Shown: positions 14,371 to 26,967, counted from the first letter of the stretch. The stretch: DNA of 64,000 nt from Aphrophora alni (GCA_963513935.1 OY740768.1:71648877-71712876); one strand, 5' to 3'. The notes: a model not told the origin generated them from the letters alone. Made by a program: numbers and translations.

Positions 14371-14796
14371 ATAAATAAACTTTGGTAAAACAACACAAAT
14401 CTACATAAAAAATTTAGGAATAAATATGTTACATTTTTTATACAATTAAGAAACCTCCATACGTATGAAGTAGATGCTTATGGATGCAAAGTGATTACTT
14501 GGGAAGGAAATAGAGTTGGCATTATTATACATACATCATGCAATAATTTAATTAATTCTAATTGTAGTGTAAATATTAAGCGAAGTTCATTTTGTGAATA
14601 ACTAATAACTTTGTAAATAAATAATATTAATAAAACAATTTAATGAAGGTAATGACCTATAAATAGAATACAAATAACTTATCTCACATTACATTGTGCA
14701 TTACTCACATATCAACTTTAATTAGAGTACAATCTTGTTAGTAAGATGTGTGTAAATTCCAATTTAAAAAAATTAAAAATATCCGTCTATTTTTAC

Positions 14797-15280
14797 AATA
14801 TGTTCATAATCAGAAGTGTACTTTCGAAGTAATTGCACCGGGTAAATTTCAATTGCCAACCGTTACAAATGTTTTTATTGTTCTAGATAGATCCAGTCTA
14901 TTTCATGGAATTACTTTTTTAATTAAAATCCATGCAGACACAACGCAATTTCATTGTTTCATACTGCATTGTTTCATTCATTACGATATGAAATATCCAT
15001 TAATTAATATTGCAACATTGAACACGAATTTTTTTTTTTTTTTTATTACGAGAACTTCAGAATTTAAAACAAGATATTGTTTAATTTATATAATAATTTT
15101 GTTTCATAAATAAAAGTAGACTAATTATAACATTCCAAACTCATCAAGTTTGTAATCAGCCACCATCGCAGCTTTATACGCTCATAGTCTACTGAATTGC
15201 AATACATGTGTATCATCACTCTTATAAACCAGCTTCAATTTATATCTGAAATAGGTTTTTCAGTTACGGTGACATTTTGT
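14797..15280 (+). repeat. Dispersed repeat B, copy 1
   Basis: Matches the reverse complement of 34571-34838. Shared landmarks: AATCAGAAGTGTACTTTCGA, GGGTAAATTT, TTTAATTAAAATCCATGCAG, CATTGTTTCATA, GCTTCAATTTATAT and CGGTGACA. This copy holds about 200 bp more than the other, between about 14990 and 15200, including a run of 16 Ts; that part is either an insertion here or a deletion there. A 121-codon open frame overlaps it but shows no recognisable domain and is not conserved in the second copy. Confidence 0.7.
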
Positions 15281-15684
15281 AAATTGCTGTAAAAAAATAT
15301 AAAAGTAAATTTTACTAAAAGGATAACATTTTGGAATCAGCTATATTTTTTTATGTTCTTTAAAGCTTTTGTTTATTAGTAATAAAAAAAAATTATATGA
15401 GCAATTGAATAAAAAATCAACAATTGTAAAACAGAATTAAAATTTATTTAAATACCATTACACTAATTCAAATTCTGAATTTTTTATTTCGCCGTCATCT
15501 TTGACATATTTTTGTGATGTGTCGTATTTAACACTATGTAAAATATACAACATAAAATTATCATTTGGGAATAGTATATAATTAATAAGGTATAATGTGG
15601 TTAAGTATAGACTACACATATATTCTAATATATGAGAATGCCATCGACAGGACGTTTAGGAATATTTCATATATAATCTTTTAA

Positions 15685-15754
<70 letters not shown>

Positions 15755-18700
15755 ACAGATTATGACCACTTAAAAAGGTTTCAAAATAAAATCTCAAAAC
15801 GTCTTTTTTCCAATGAGTAGAACGCACAAAGAACTTTACACGGTAAAGTAATTCATATTAACTAAATACTTAAATACTAAAATACAGAATATACTCTGTA
15901 GTTGAGCCCCATGATCTTATGTATTGTTTAAAAGTGACATCTTCAACAACAATTTGAAAATTTGTCAAAAAAGAATTTTTTTATGAAACCTTGTTTGGTC
16001 AACCAAAACCCTTTTCCATTATTATTAATTTATTCCTATCCTTGATTTCAAAACTAACGAGTTGATTTTACAGCTTGAAATGCTATATTAAATTATAGAT
16101 TCTGTTATCAAAGAGTTAAAAAATACAAATCCACAACATAAATATTTTTGTCAGTTTTCAAGAAAACAAAGAGTTAAAACATAGTCTCGTAATCACATGT
16201 TTGTTTTGTAACTTGTAATTTTTTAAATAAGTTTTTAAAAGGTGATCTCTGTATTAGAGGGGATAAAATAATAAGTAAATTTAATTCATTCGATAATTGG
16301 TACAACAAAATAAAATCAAATCTATTTTTCTATTTTTACCAATATTAACCATATTAAACATTAGATTTCTAAAGTTAAAACTATTTTATAACTGTAATAA
16401 TTAAACATAATAAGTGGGGGGATGCTTTATAAAGTATATTGCTTTATATTGCTTATATATATATATATATATATATATATTGCTTATCATATATATTCCA
16501 ATGAGAAGAATTGAGCGATTTAAGTCAATAGAAATAGTAGTCAATATTTAAAATATTTTAATTTTAAAATAAGGCAAATAATAATAGCGATAGAAAATTA
16601 TGAATTGTATATATGTGAAATCATGTTATTGTTTATTATAGGATGTTGTTTCTTCCCCATATTGTTGTTACTCAGCCCAACATTAAACAAAGGGTAAAAC
16701 CTGAATACAGCCATGCTCTGCTATCGACCTGCAGACTGTGTCTTCTGCAATAATCTATCTCAGTACATATTTAGAGATTAAATGTCAGTCGTCAGTAAAT
16801 AAATGATAAAGCCTCAATTTTTCGTGTAATTTATTATTGTTGAAGTTTAAATGTATTCAAAACTAGGCTGTCCTAATGTAGCATAGATCGTACAGGAGCT
16901 AGGTGCTAATAAATGTGATCATTTGTAATGGCAAAAATATAATAAAATTGTTATTGTTTTTGACTTAAACATAACGTAAAAAAAACGAATTATAAAGCTG
17001 GGAGGGAAATGTTTTACTATTAAAGTTTTTATAGACTAAATGAATTATAACTTTTCTGTCTATCAAAATGTCTGCCTCAGCTCAAAATATAATGAAATAA
17101 AGCTTTGCTACTTCCGCGATTGGCCAGTTTTCATTAATCCTGACTAGTATAATCCCTTTTCAATATAGTTATTGTTTTTGTTACAATATGATTTTCACTA
17201 AGTACTTAGAAAGCCACTCTCAAAAAAGGATAAAAGTAGAAATAAAAAGGATAAATGTTGTGTTGTTATTTTTTGTCAAAACTTAAATAGTATTGATTAG
17301 TGTCTTAATGTAAAATTGTATAATATTACACACAATTTGTTAACTAACATACTGTATAAATGATGAAATATAACGGTTAATTAGAGAATAAGTTACCATT
17401 ATCATAAACTAAATTTAAAGGGTTATTTTATTTGAATACTGAATATGCAAATAGAATATAAATATATTACTTCTGTAAACCTATGTATACTTTGATCGTC
17501 TTCTGATTGACAGCGAGTCATTAGTAATCAATACTCTACTATTAGTGTTCTAAGAACGCTTATTCCTATAGTTCTACTGGACCAATAAATATATGATTTT
17601 TGTGTTGTAAGTTTTTTTTGCGTGTATTAGCACAAAAATCAGAAAAGTATAATTTTTCAAGGGAAAACTTAATGAACAACTTAATAATTAATAATTCAAA
17701 TTTAATAATTCAAGGAAATACTAGTTTGATTGTAGCAATTTTTTCACCGTTGAAAACTTATTACAATTTTCCAGTTTTACATATGGTTCATATAAATAGT
17801 ATTAAAACAATACACAGGATATTATTAAAAGGCCGCTATTGTGATCTCTGGTGTAAATTGTAACCTTTGACTTATAACTTATACGTCTATACGACAAATA
17901 TTGGTATAGTGAAAATGCATCATATAGTTAAATGATTTTTATAATTTAACTAAATAGACTGGCTACAATAATATATTTCGTTTGCTTAGTTAACATTATT
18001 AATAAAAAAGAAATCTGTTTTTCAAAATAATTTGTCTTCTCTACACATTGTGACCTGCATTGTGTAGAGAAGAAAAATATTAATTATCACTAATAGTTCT
18101 CTCAATTGAGAGCAATCACGACTTCTGAAATAGGTGTCTCATAGGTTATTTTATGTTTGATTTTGCCAACCTCCGGAAATATGGGACACATTTCGAAAGC
18201 ACCTATGTAAGGGTATACGAAAAAGAATTCGAAAACTGACAAATAGCATGACGTAATATACTGAAAATATGTATACTGATGGTGTTATAATGATAGAAAC
18301 AAAGTATTTTAGCGGTAAAACTTTATCCAACTTTAACATTCCCTCACCAATTAGCGACAACATTCATTTAAGCGACCTTTTAGAAACGTCCCTAAGATGA
18401 CCATATGACAATAATGAACTAAATGATTGCGTATATAAAAATATCATAAGTTTGGTACTAGACCAATGATATGATCTAAATAGACAGTGCGGTAGATAAC
18501 ACAGGGATTTTTATTTTCCAACGATGCTCTTGGCGGAAATGGTATGATGTTCTTAACAAATGTGTTATTAGTAAAAGTTCCAAGTTATGAGCAAATGACA
18601 ACAACTGTTGCATCGTTTGGCACAGCGGCTATATTGTTCATTGGTGACAGAACTTACAAACTATCGTTAGCAGTGTCTTTAAATCAAGTATTAACGTGCT

Positions 18701-18987
18701 CAATACATAAAAACAGAAAACGGGAAAAAATACTACAATATCCTGAACTATTTGTTTGGGATGAATTCACAATATGCTATCGATCGCATATTGAAACTGT
18801 TATATAAGTTATATGATAGAAAACTAGACAGTGATTTAAATAAGACTTAATAAAAGTAAATAAGTGTCCCTATAAAAAGAAATACATAGTATATTAATCC
18901 AAGACTCCAAATGAATTATTATGTACTTACTTTTAAATTTAAGTTTTGTAATTTAATCATTCAAACGAATATTAAACACATATAATA
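15281..18987. other. A+T-rich DNA with microsatellites, no gene seen
   Basis: Contains (TA)n arrays at 15689-15752 and 16454-16480. A weakly conserved segment at 16640-16770 resembles 26530-26640. A 12-bp perfect stem (CTTCTCTACACA) with a 13-base loop lies at 18036-18072. Short frames near 17600-17860, 18151-18363 and 18544-18807 have no recognisable domain. Confidence 0.5.
15689..15752. repeat. (TA)n microsatellite
   Basis: 64 bp of uninterrupted TA. Confidence 0.95.
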
Positions 18988-19130
18988 AGTTACTTGTCCG
19001 GTTGGTCACGTTGGGTTTTTAAAACCATTTTTATAATTCTAAAAAAACACTTTTATTTATTATAACAAATAAATATCTTTTAAATATTATAACAAAATAA
19101 TATTAATATATAATAAATAAATATTTGGAG
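18988..19130 (-). repeat. LTR-like segment, copy 2
   Basis: Begins AGTTACTTGTCC and matches 9809-9955 over about 140 bp in the same orientation. No primer site lies outside its left end. The gag remnant at higher coordinates reads toward it, so it would be the 3' LTR of a copy that lost pol. Confidence 0.5.
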
Positions 19131-19139
19131 TCGGCATGT

Positions 19140-20015
19140 ACAGTTTTTGTTGCATAAATATGTTATGGTTTTAGATGGTTTGGATTGCATTGGTTTATTA
19201 TATATTGATTTTGGAAGTTTGATAATGTGGTCGATTTTGGAAGATTTGAAGTGATTGTTTTTGAATGAATTTATTTTGTACTGGTTTTTGTGTCTGATTA
19301 GGTTTATTATAAGCAGGCCTATACTTTGGAAATAATTTGTTATTTTTAAATTTAAAAAAAACATTAGTTATCATATGTTATGCTTCTTCTAATTTACCTG
19401 GCTTTTTAGTTCTCATTATAGATCCTATTGGTTCCTCAAACCTCTCAACATAATACTTAACGCTAGGCCCTGCACATAGGGACATTGTATATCTCTAACG
19501 AGTGTAGGTTTTTTATTGTTGAAAAATGCAATTTGTATATTTAATAACTTTTGCACTCTTTCCTATAATTTAAAAAGGTGATTCATTAACTTCCTGTTTT
19601 AATTCTGACATTTCTAAATTTAGAGTATAACAATCTCTTCTATCTCAGTAAGATGATATTAGAGTTTTCCTTACTTCTGTCCAAGCATATTATGTATTAG
19701 AATTTATTACTACACTTAAGCTTGTCCTTTCAATTTTGATAAAATAAACGAAAACAGATATTTAATTTGAAAGTCTTTCTTATTAGAGGCTAAATACAAT
19801 TTCGATACAATTTTAACATATATAGAGATAAATCGTCGGAGCATGGTCAGCTCACCGTTATATTCAGGGATAATATCTAAGAATTCCCTTTTAGTATTGG
19901 GGTAGACATTTTGGTTATTAATTATATTAAAGTCAACTAATAAAATATTATTTAAATATATTCTTATTCTAACACAATTACAGTGCACTATTTCACAAAT
20001 AAAAAAAGTTATAAT
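19140..20015 (-). pseudogene. Ty3/gypsy gag, decayed
   Basis: Minus-strand fragments follow the order of a 17.6/297-type Gag. First, an IIPEYNGELTMLRRFI stretch near 19850. Next, LYLASNKKDFQ, then FILSKLKGQA near 19720-19760. Then WTEVRKTLISSY.DRRDCYTL and EMSELKQEVNESPF at 19590-19690. Then a TKKPGKLEEA stretch near 19390, and finally an Asn/Gln/Lys-rich tail at 19140-19330. Several frameshifts and stops separate the pieces. Gag would coat element RNA; this copy is dead. The A+T-rich hydrophobic stretch upstream of 19990 is translated leader, not protein. The fragment is followed by an LTR-like segment with no pol between. Confidence 0.65.
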
Positions 20016-20800
20016 AAAAATGACAACAATAATAATAATAATATTTAAGTATATTTGTTTTATTTTGTAATAAAGCAAAACTTAATTTACTTTTGATCTA
20101 ATTATTTATTTCAAATAATTGTGTTTATTTGATTTTGAAATTATTATTATTTTTATTAAAATTGATTTCCTCAATAATACTTCTTATTTCTTGAAAATTA
20201 ATTACTTATTCATAGTTAATTTCTTATTCACTAAATAAGTCATAAAAGAATATAACGTATCTAAATTAAGTTAGCATACGTATTATGACCACTCTTTAAG
20301 ACTAAGTTAAAAAATAGGTTTCTTTATGGCTGTATATAAAATAAATTCAATTTCTAATGTTACAAACCTGATTTACATACAACGCTGTTTTTAGCAATAT
20401 ATTTTTTCAAAGATTTACATAATAGAGTTTTACGCTTCCAGTAGCCATCTTTTGTCAGATGCACACATTCAGTGTTTGACAGGTGTTGCTATGAAAGCTA
20501 GTATACATAATACTGTACAAACAAGTTTTGAAGTTGATAATAATACATAATACATGCTTAACAACATTATTGTTACTTACTATTTAAATGTCTGACAAAG
20601 TTAAGTAGAAATGAAGTATTGAATAAACACATGGCTATATAAATGGCTTTTACAAACGGAATAGTGTCGTGTTTGGTATCAATTTGCTTATATTATCCGA
20701 AACATTTTAACTATGCTGAAAAAAAAAGTAAAAAATCGTGTCTCCCATAAAAAATTTAAACAGTACAGTGTTAACGCTAGTAGGTGATTCATCACTGAAA
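20016..20800. other. A+T-rich DNA, no gene seen
   Basis: The first 200 bp may be the leader of the decayed gag on the minus strand. Nothing else is recognisable. Confidence 0.45.
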
Positions 20801-20866
20801 CAGCTGGGTGAGGACGGGGGGACGGTTCTGGCCGCTCGCAGGTGGCAGAGGATCCAGACGCCAAGT
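20801..20866 (+). other. Isolated G+C-rich patch with an open frame
   Basis: About two-thirds G+C by eye, in DNA that is otherwise about three-quarters A+T. One plus-strand frame stays open from about 20752 to 20865 and includes DSSLKQLGEDGGTVLAAR. An AG that could act as a splice acceptor (TTTAAACAG) precedes it at about 20761. No consensus donor follows. It could be a conserved exon, a promoter fragment or part of an unknown repeat. Confidence 0.2.
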
Positions 20867-22748
20867 TAGTGTATACAGACTATAATATGTAATTTCTAAC
20901 TAACCTGTAAATGCCTTGATATCTGTTTTTTTTTTTTTTTTTTTTTATAATTTCTGATTGTAATAATTTATTTCATAATATGGGCGATTGTTTCCAAACC
21001 TACTTAACGTGGTAACAAACTATAGGATATTTTTTACTTTCCTCAGTTATCCATATTCCTGGGAATTACTATCGCAGTCCTTGTAAAAATAATAGCTTCA
21101 GGATTTATATTTAACCTTCTTATGACAGAGTCTGGAGTAATATTAAGCAGCACTGTTGAGAGAGCGTCACCATCACGAAGTTCATTCTAATTTATTTCGG
21201 AAAATTATCCTAACTCTTGTGTTATTTAGTGTCATATTTATTAAAGCAATTAGTTGTCAAGCCGTATTAATGGTTTCATTCATTAAAAAATGATGCTTTT
21301 ATAGATTTAAAAGTAAATACAAATTAAAACTGCGAAATTGTTAATATTTATTATTATATATAGGTAAAAACATTTTTGTTTTATGGTATTAGGTTGAAGC
21401 AAGTTACCATATTTATAATGTAGAAAGAAGTCAGGCATTTTACAATATTAAGATCAAATACATTCAAGTATTTATTTATTGCAATATATTAGGGTATTCT
21501 ATAATAAAAATATGCTATTATATCTCGCATAATTTTTGGTTTAAATCATTCATATACAAATTGCAATTACCATATACACTGAGTGATAAACTGTATTTAA
21601 ACCAACAGAATGTAAAGTAACCATCGTTGTTATTTTCGACGTGATTTTTCAAGAAAACATTTAAGGTAACAGAACCAAATATTTATCCTTCACAACATGA
21701 ATACTTATAAATAATGTTCTTTGTTTTGAGATAATGAGATTTGTTTATATCTTGTAATATTGTTGTACGTTCAAAAATATTTTATGAAGCTAGAAAGATA
21801 TTTTGTAGATTATTTAAGTAAAATTAAAAGCGATACAAATAGAAGTATTACTAGTATAATAAACCTATAAAAATAGGGTAACCATAGAGTGCAAGAGAAC
21901 AAAAGTAGCTTTTAATCTGCAGCTCGTCAATTATTTATAACGACATTATACAGTCATCTGACTATAACTTTCAATAATCAGTCCATTAATGGTGATAATA
22001 ACACAATTAAGTGTCATGATATTTAAATATATATTTAAAATAAATAGTTTATTTATATTTTCTCAACCAACAGTGAAATCAATGAATTACATTAGATATT
22101 TTGATTTTAAAATTACACTACTGAGTTACGCTTAAACACACGTGTTTAATCCATATTTTTTTAATATTGTTAAATGTTTAGGGTGTTTTATATTACTAGA
22201 GCGTATATCCAAACTAATATTTCCAATATGGTAGTAAGATAAACAGCATAAATATAGTCACTTCTGCTTTGGACTCTAGCGCGTGACTTGAAAACAGAAT
22301 ATCACCTCATCGCAATGATATTATCCTGCACAGTCTCTGAAAAGAGAAATTTGTTTTGCTACATTTTCTGTATGATTCCAAAAAATATGCAAACCCTCCA
22401 ATGTGTTATATAAAATTAGTAACTGAAAAATACATTTTATGCATTTTTGAGAAATATCATAAAAATCTTGCAGTACCGAATACGTTAATGATATTGTGAA
22501 AAAATGATATCAAAAATTTAATTTTAAAACAATTGTTTGTTTGAATATGTTTTGTTTCACATCATTATTTGAGTTACTATCAACAATTTGAATGATGGTT
22601 CATCTATATCTAATACAATTTAAACTATTAAACTATTGATGGTGATTGCGATACCGGTAGTTATTTTAATATCAATAGTTATTGCTTATATATGAACAAT
22701 AAGATAGAGTAGCAATCTACACCTACTCTCGACATTTTTGACTCTTCC

Positions 22749-22819
<71 letters not shown>

Positions 22820-23639
22820 GTTGGTGTTTTTTAAGGTATACCAGAGTACGTTCGAAGGAAAACAACATAACCGTTATATAATAACCAATATCCTGTGCAC
22901 AGATTGGAATTGGTACATTTGTAATGAAAACACCCATCGAAACTTTAAAGAGAAAACATTTGCTCATGAGATTTGCTGGGAAACATAAGAAACGCTTGAC
23001 CAACATGTGAATATCGATGTAATGCAAGTACTCAAAAACTGTGAACTTAAAATATTAAAGGATGAAACCATGTGATCTGGTTCTATTAGTAGCAGTGCTA
23101 GTTATGTGTAACCACGATTCATTATATCGATAGTCAGCAATGAATAACTTTTCGTCTCAAAGTGAATTAAAATTATGTATATGTATATTATATATAACTA
23201 TATATGCTTGTTACCGGATAGACTTCACATTAGTTGTAACAAATTTATATGAAAATTACATATTGGGCTAGTTTTATGACACAAGGAGAGGAAGCTCCAT
23301 GGCTATAAATAAATTGTTAGTGTTTTTAAATCTAAAAAAGTTCATATGGCCTCTTACCTCTTGTGCCTACTTACCTCATATAATAAACATATTTATATAT
23401 ATTTTTTCCTTAAATATAAGAAGTAACAGAAGAACATATATAACATTTTTCAAAGAAAATGATATATTTCCGGTGATTGTTATATTTTGTTTGTATTTGA
23501 TATTTTATGTATTTATTGTAAGAGAATATAAATTAATGTTAATGCAATGGATTGTTTTAACAGTAATGGGTGGTCTTATGGTTAGTTCAGAAACTTTAAA
23601 GATGATGTGATACAAATTACAATTTGAGATTCTATTTTT
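20867..23639. other. A+T-rich DNA, no gene seen
   Basis: Contains an 18-base T run near 20929-20946 and a (TA)n array at 22752-22814. A 103-codon frame at 23299-23610 encodes a hydrophobic, tyrosine- and phenylalanine-rich chain; such chains arise readily from A+T-rich DNA and I do not call it a gene. Confidence 0.5.
22752..22814. repeat. (TA)n microsatellite
   Basis: 63 bp of uninterrupted TA. Confidence 0.95.
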
Positions 23640-24053
23640 ACTAACACTTAGTATTAGTAATTAGCATGGACCGAAATCCATGTACCCGACCACAGAATGT
23701 GAGTGGAAAGGAAACATGGGGATTGTATTTATACTATCTGACCCAAATCGTCAGTGCTTATGGCTCCTTTGTTACAAAAAACGCTTTGCCATAAGTAAGA
23801 CAGACCTTCGTATATTGTCCTGAAGAAGACACAATTTTGCACACTGTGTTTTTTCACCCAAAATAAAGACTCCAAAAAAGGAACAGAAGAACACCTGGGG
23901 AGAAGTGAACTAGTTGACAGTTTGGTATCATCAATGCTGAAAGGTCAAGGTTCACAGACTGATATAATTCCGAAAGGTTTTAAGAATCCCACTGTTCCAT
24001 CCCGGCTGGTTGGTGCCTTTTCCAAATTTTTTCCCCTTATCGAAAAAATGTAA
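23640..24053 (+). pseudogene. 3' end of a Jockey/R1-type LINE, decayed
   Basis: Plus-strand frames show the C-terminal region that follows the reverse transcriptase in Jockey- and R1-like LINEs. YYLTQIVSAYGSF corresponds to the usual LTQ..TGHG.F. YCPEEDTILHTVFFHPK corresponds to the Cys/His motif C..C..EDT..H..F.CP.W, with one Cys lost. After a frameshift, SELVDSLVSSMLKGQ leads to a last frame ending in EKM and a TAA at 24051. Stops and frame changes show the copy is dead. The RT domain itself is absent, as expected of a 5'-truncated LINE. An A+T-rich tail follows. Confidence 0.5.
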
Positions 24054-24682
24054 AAGTGTTAGGAAATAAAATTTACATTTTCATTAAATATATATGAAAT
24101 GTTCTTTAATGCGTGGCTTATGAAATCTCTTCTCTGAATTTTGTACGTAAAAAAATACGACATGTAATAAGTAATACAAGCTTATATATAAATAATACCA
24201 CGGTGTGAGTTCCAGACACAGATTTTGGCGTAGAGTTTCTGTATTCTGAGCACGAACAAACCATGTCTTGGGTATTATATTCCCTGTTATAGTTAATAAA
24301 TATTGTTTTAGTAATTATCAAAACAATAATTCAACTTGAATAACCAGCATAATTATACTTACTTCATTATTATATAATTATATTAAGATACTTAAAAAAA
24401 GGCTTAATAATCAATATTAGTATTATCAAAACTTGGTACTAACTTTCAAACTATGAAACAATTAATAACAAAAAATAATTATCGTCTCTATCTCCAGAAG
24501 AAATGTCTGTAATGTTATAATTATAATTTGTCTGTATAAGAAAAAAAAAATAGTAATTACATTTAGAGGAAAAAGCATATCTAACAGGACGATTTTAGTC
24601 TATTACTCCTTTATAAACGTTTTATAAATGTTGTTTGAAAATGTTTATTAAATATTTATATCTTATATAAACTAATAAAGTT

Positions 24683-24735
24683 TACAGCAGTTTCGCCTAT
24701 TTGTCAGTCATCGTCAGAACATGTAGAACACTTAT
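24683..24735 (-). repeat. Penelope-type terminal segment with hammerhead-like core
   Basis: On the minus strand it reads TTCTGACGATGACTGAC, then GGCGAAACTGCTGTAAACTT. That is the CTGANGA...GAAAC pattern common in the terminal repeats of Penelope-like elements, where it forms part of a hammerhead ribozyme. It lies just beyond the minus-strand RT fragment, so it is probably the end of that fragment. The stem between the two core parts pairs poorly. Confidence 0.5.
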
Positions 24736-24748
24736 CACATTACAATAG

Positions 24749-24860
24749 TTAACATAATTTTAAAAAGTTGAGATTAGAATTCTGTATGATGTTATTCTCT
24801 AACATAATAATTGTTTCTTTTACAGGTACATTCGTATAAACATCAACGATGTCAAAGAAT
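24749..24860 (-). pseudogene. Penelope-like RT fragment, inverted partner
   Basis: The minus strand encodes FDIVDVYTNVPVKETI and MLENN, the same RT segment as FDIVVLYTNVPIKETI on the plus strand at 24894. The two copies face away from each other across a 35-base spacer (24858-24892), as inverted arms 24767-24857 and 24893-24983. The similar span ends after about 30 codons and is followed by terminal-repeat sequence. This is therefore an internally deleted second copy joined head to head. Confidence 0.75.
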
Positions 24861-24889
24861 ACGAAAATAAAACAGAACAACATATTATC

Positions 24890-26060
24890 GTCCTTTGACA
24901 TCGTTGTTTTATACACGAATGTACCTATCAAAGAAACTATTAACATTTTGGAGGATAACCTCAAACAGAATTGTAATCTCAACTCCGGTGCAATAAACGA
25001 GCTCATAACATTATTAATCAATGTTTTGGAACAGAATTTTTCAATTTCAATAGAAATGATTACTTCATAAAGATGGACTTCCTATGGGTTCTCCTCTTTG
25101 TAGCATTTTAGCTGACATATATAATAATTATTTAAAAGTAATTAATATTTTCTCAGATAATTATAAATACAGAAAGAAAATAGTTTACTACTATAGATAT
25201 GTAGACGACACCTTATGCTTATTTGACGGCACCACTAGACAATTGAATTTAATGAAAAATTACCTCAACAGTTTTAATCCAAGTTAAATCCAAGTTTCAC
25301 CCTTGAAAGTGAAATTCGCTATTTGGATTTATCAATAGTTAATAATGACGGTTTTCAAACATACAACATACCAGACCATTCATGCTTCCTTGAACCATCC
25401 ATTGAATCATAAGTTGTTAGTTTCTTGTCCATCGACTACTGAGCACAATTCTAAATTATGACAAAGAGAATATAACTTAATCAAACACATAGCCCTAGCA
25501 AAAGGTTATGAACAAGGATTTTTTGACAGACTAATTGCAAAACAAAAAGGAAAACAGTTTTTTTTAAAACAGTCCAATGAGCTCAGAGAAAAAAAAACTT
25601 ATACATCCATTAAATATAGCAAAACTAGAATTTAACTTGAGGAAAGAATTAAGAAACTATAGTGTCATCCCGGCATATTGAACTACAAATAATCACGTTT
25701 TAAAAGCAGAATATAATAATCGTTATTTTCATAGAATAAACATGTCAGGTGTATAAAATATTACATGCAGTGATTATCATAAATTTTATATCGGTCAAAG
25801 ACCTTCATTATATGAACAGAAATTCAATTTCTCCAAACACCTTATTGACGTAATGAACACCACAAATGCATCAATGTTCATAACAACCTAGTAATTCTTC
25901 TCACATACAGAAAAGTCTGTTTACTGTCATACCTCGAGGAATTCGAAATTGACTCAAAATGTGATTTATTCAATGTATATAATGACAAACTGAATTATTT
26001 ATCTAATGAATTGTTTAACACAGCTATCCAGTTGAGAGATATTAACCTATGATCGAACAT
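24890..26060 (+). pseudogene. Penelope-like element: reverse transcriptase plus GIY-YIG endonuclease, decayed
   Basis: RT motifs occur in order: FDIVVLYTNVPIKETI (24894), FNFNRNDYFIK (25040), GLPMGSPLCSILADIY (25078) and the catalytic YYRYVDDTLCLF (25190). Next come ESEIRYLDLSIVNNDG (25300) and linker stretches such as LIKHIALAKGYEQGFFDRLI. A GIY-YIG endonuclease follows: CSDYHKFYIGQR at 25767, a histidine-containing FSKHLIDVMN stretch, then EEFEID and NYLSNELFN near 25940-26010. Penelope-like elements use this RT-plus-GIY-YIG enzyme for retrotransposition. Multiple frameshifts and stops make this copy inactive. It is 5'-truncated at about motif 3 of the RT, where the inverted junction lies. 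Confidence 0.85.
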
Positions 26061-26896
26061 ACTTATCTCTTACATAACTTTCTACAAGACTCCAGTTGAA
26101 TACATATTCTTCCACAAAGTCACATATATTTTGACTAATTTACTGATGATTTTAATTTTTGAAATAATTTTTAATATTGTCATACAGCGTACATGTTTTT
26201 GAGTTATTGTTTATGTTTAGTGTTTTATGCGTTAGTTTAATGTAGTTTTAAAGACGTTTTCCCTAAAAGTGGAATGAAATAATGTTTTTGAGGTTGATCT
26301 ATTGAGGTCGATGAACCACCAAAACCGGTAACCCGACAGGATATATTTAGAGTGTTTGACAGTAAGAAATTAAGTAATTAATTAACCATTTCTTACTTAT
26401 ATTAAAGATAGAGATACAGATGGAGATACGTTGGGGATTTTAGAAACCAGTTCTGTAAAAATAAAACAAATAGTAATAAAAAATTCTATAGTATAGACTT
26501 AAAATGTGCATCCAACATTGCATTATATGGTAGGTGGTATTATTTTCCCATTTCGTTTATTCTTAGTCAATCATTTTACTAGGAATGAGATTTGAATAAA
26601 GCATTGCTATTGACCTGCTGAGCTATTATATTCTGTAAGAACTTTATCAAAGTGATGATGTGAAGACAGATTGCCATTAATCCGTACTTCAACTTAACAT
26701 TGCTTATTTTGTATTCACAATTAAATTCAAATGTTAATAATTCTTAAAATGTTGATAGTATCAAATATCTATAAATAAAACAAAGAAATATAATTATTAT
26801 TTATGCTATGTATTAAATAAATAATAAAACCATAACAATATCAATAATATTATTACTTTCCATTTTCTCTATTTAAAACAGAACAAAATATTTTTT

Positions 26897-26967
<71 letters not shown>

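Noticed and set aside
18036..18072. 12-bp perfect stem, considered as a terminator or small RNA hairpin
   Set aside because: Short hairpins are common in such DNA and there is no transcript context.
22686..23027. Frame with an Ile-Tyr repeat
   Set aside because: The repeat is the translated TA microsatellite.
23299..23610. Hydrophobic 103-codon frame resembling a membrane protein
   Set aside because: Ile/Phe/Tyr/Leu-rich chains arise by chance in A+T-rich DNA; no family motif or splice context.
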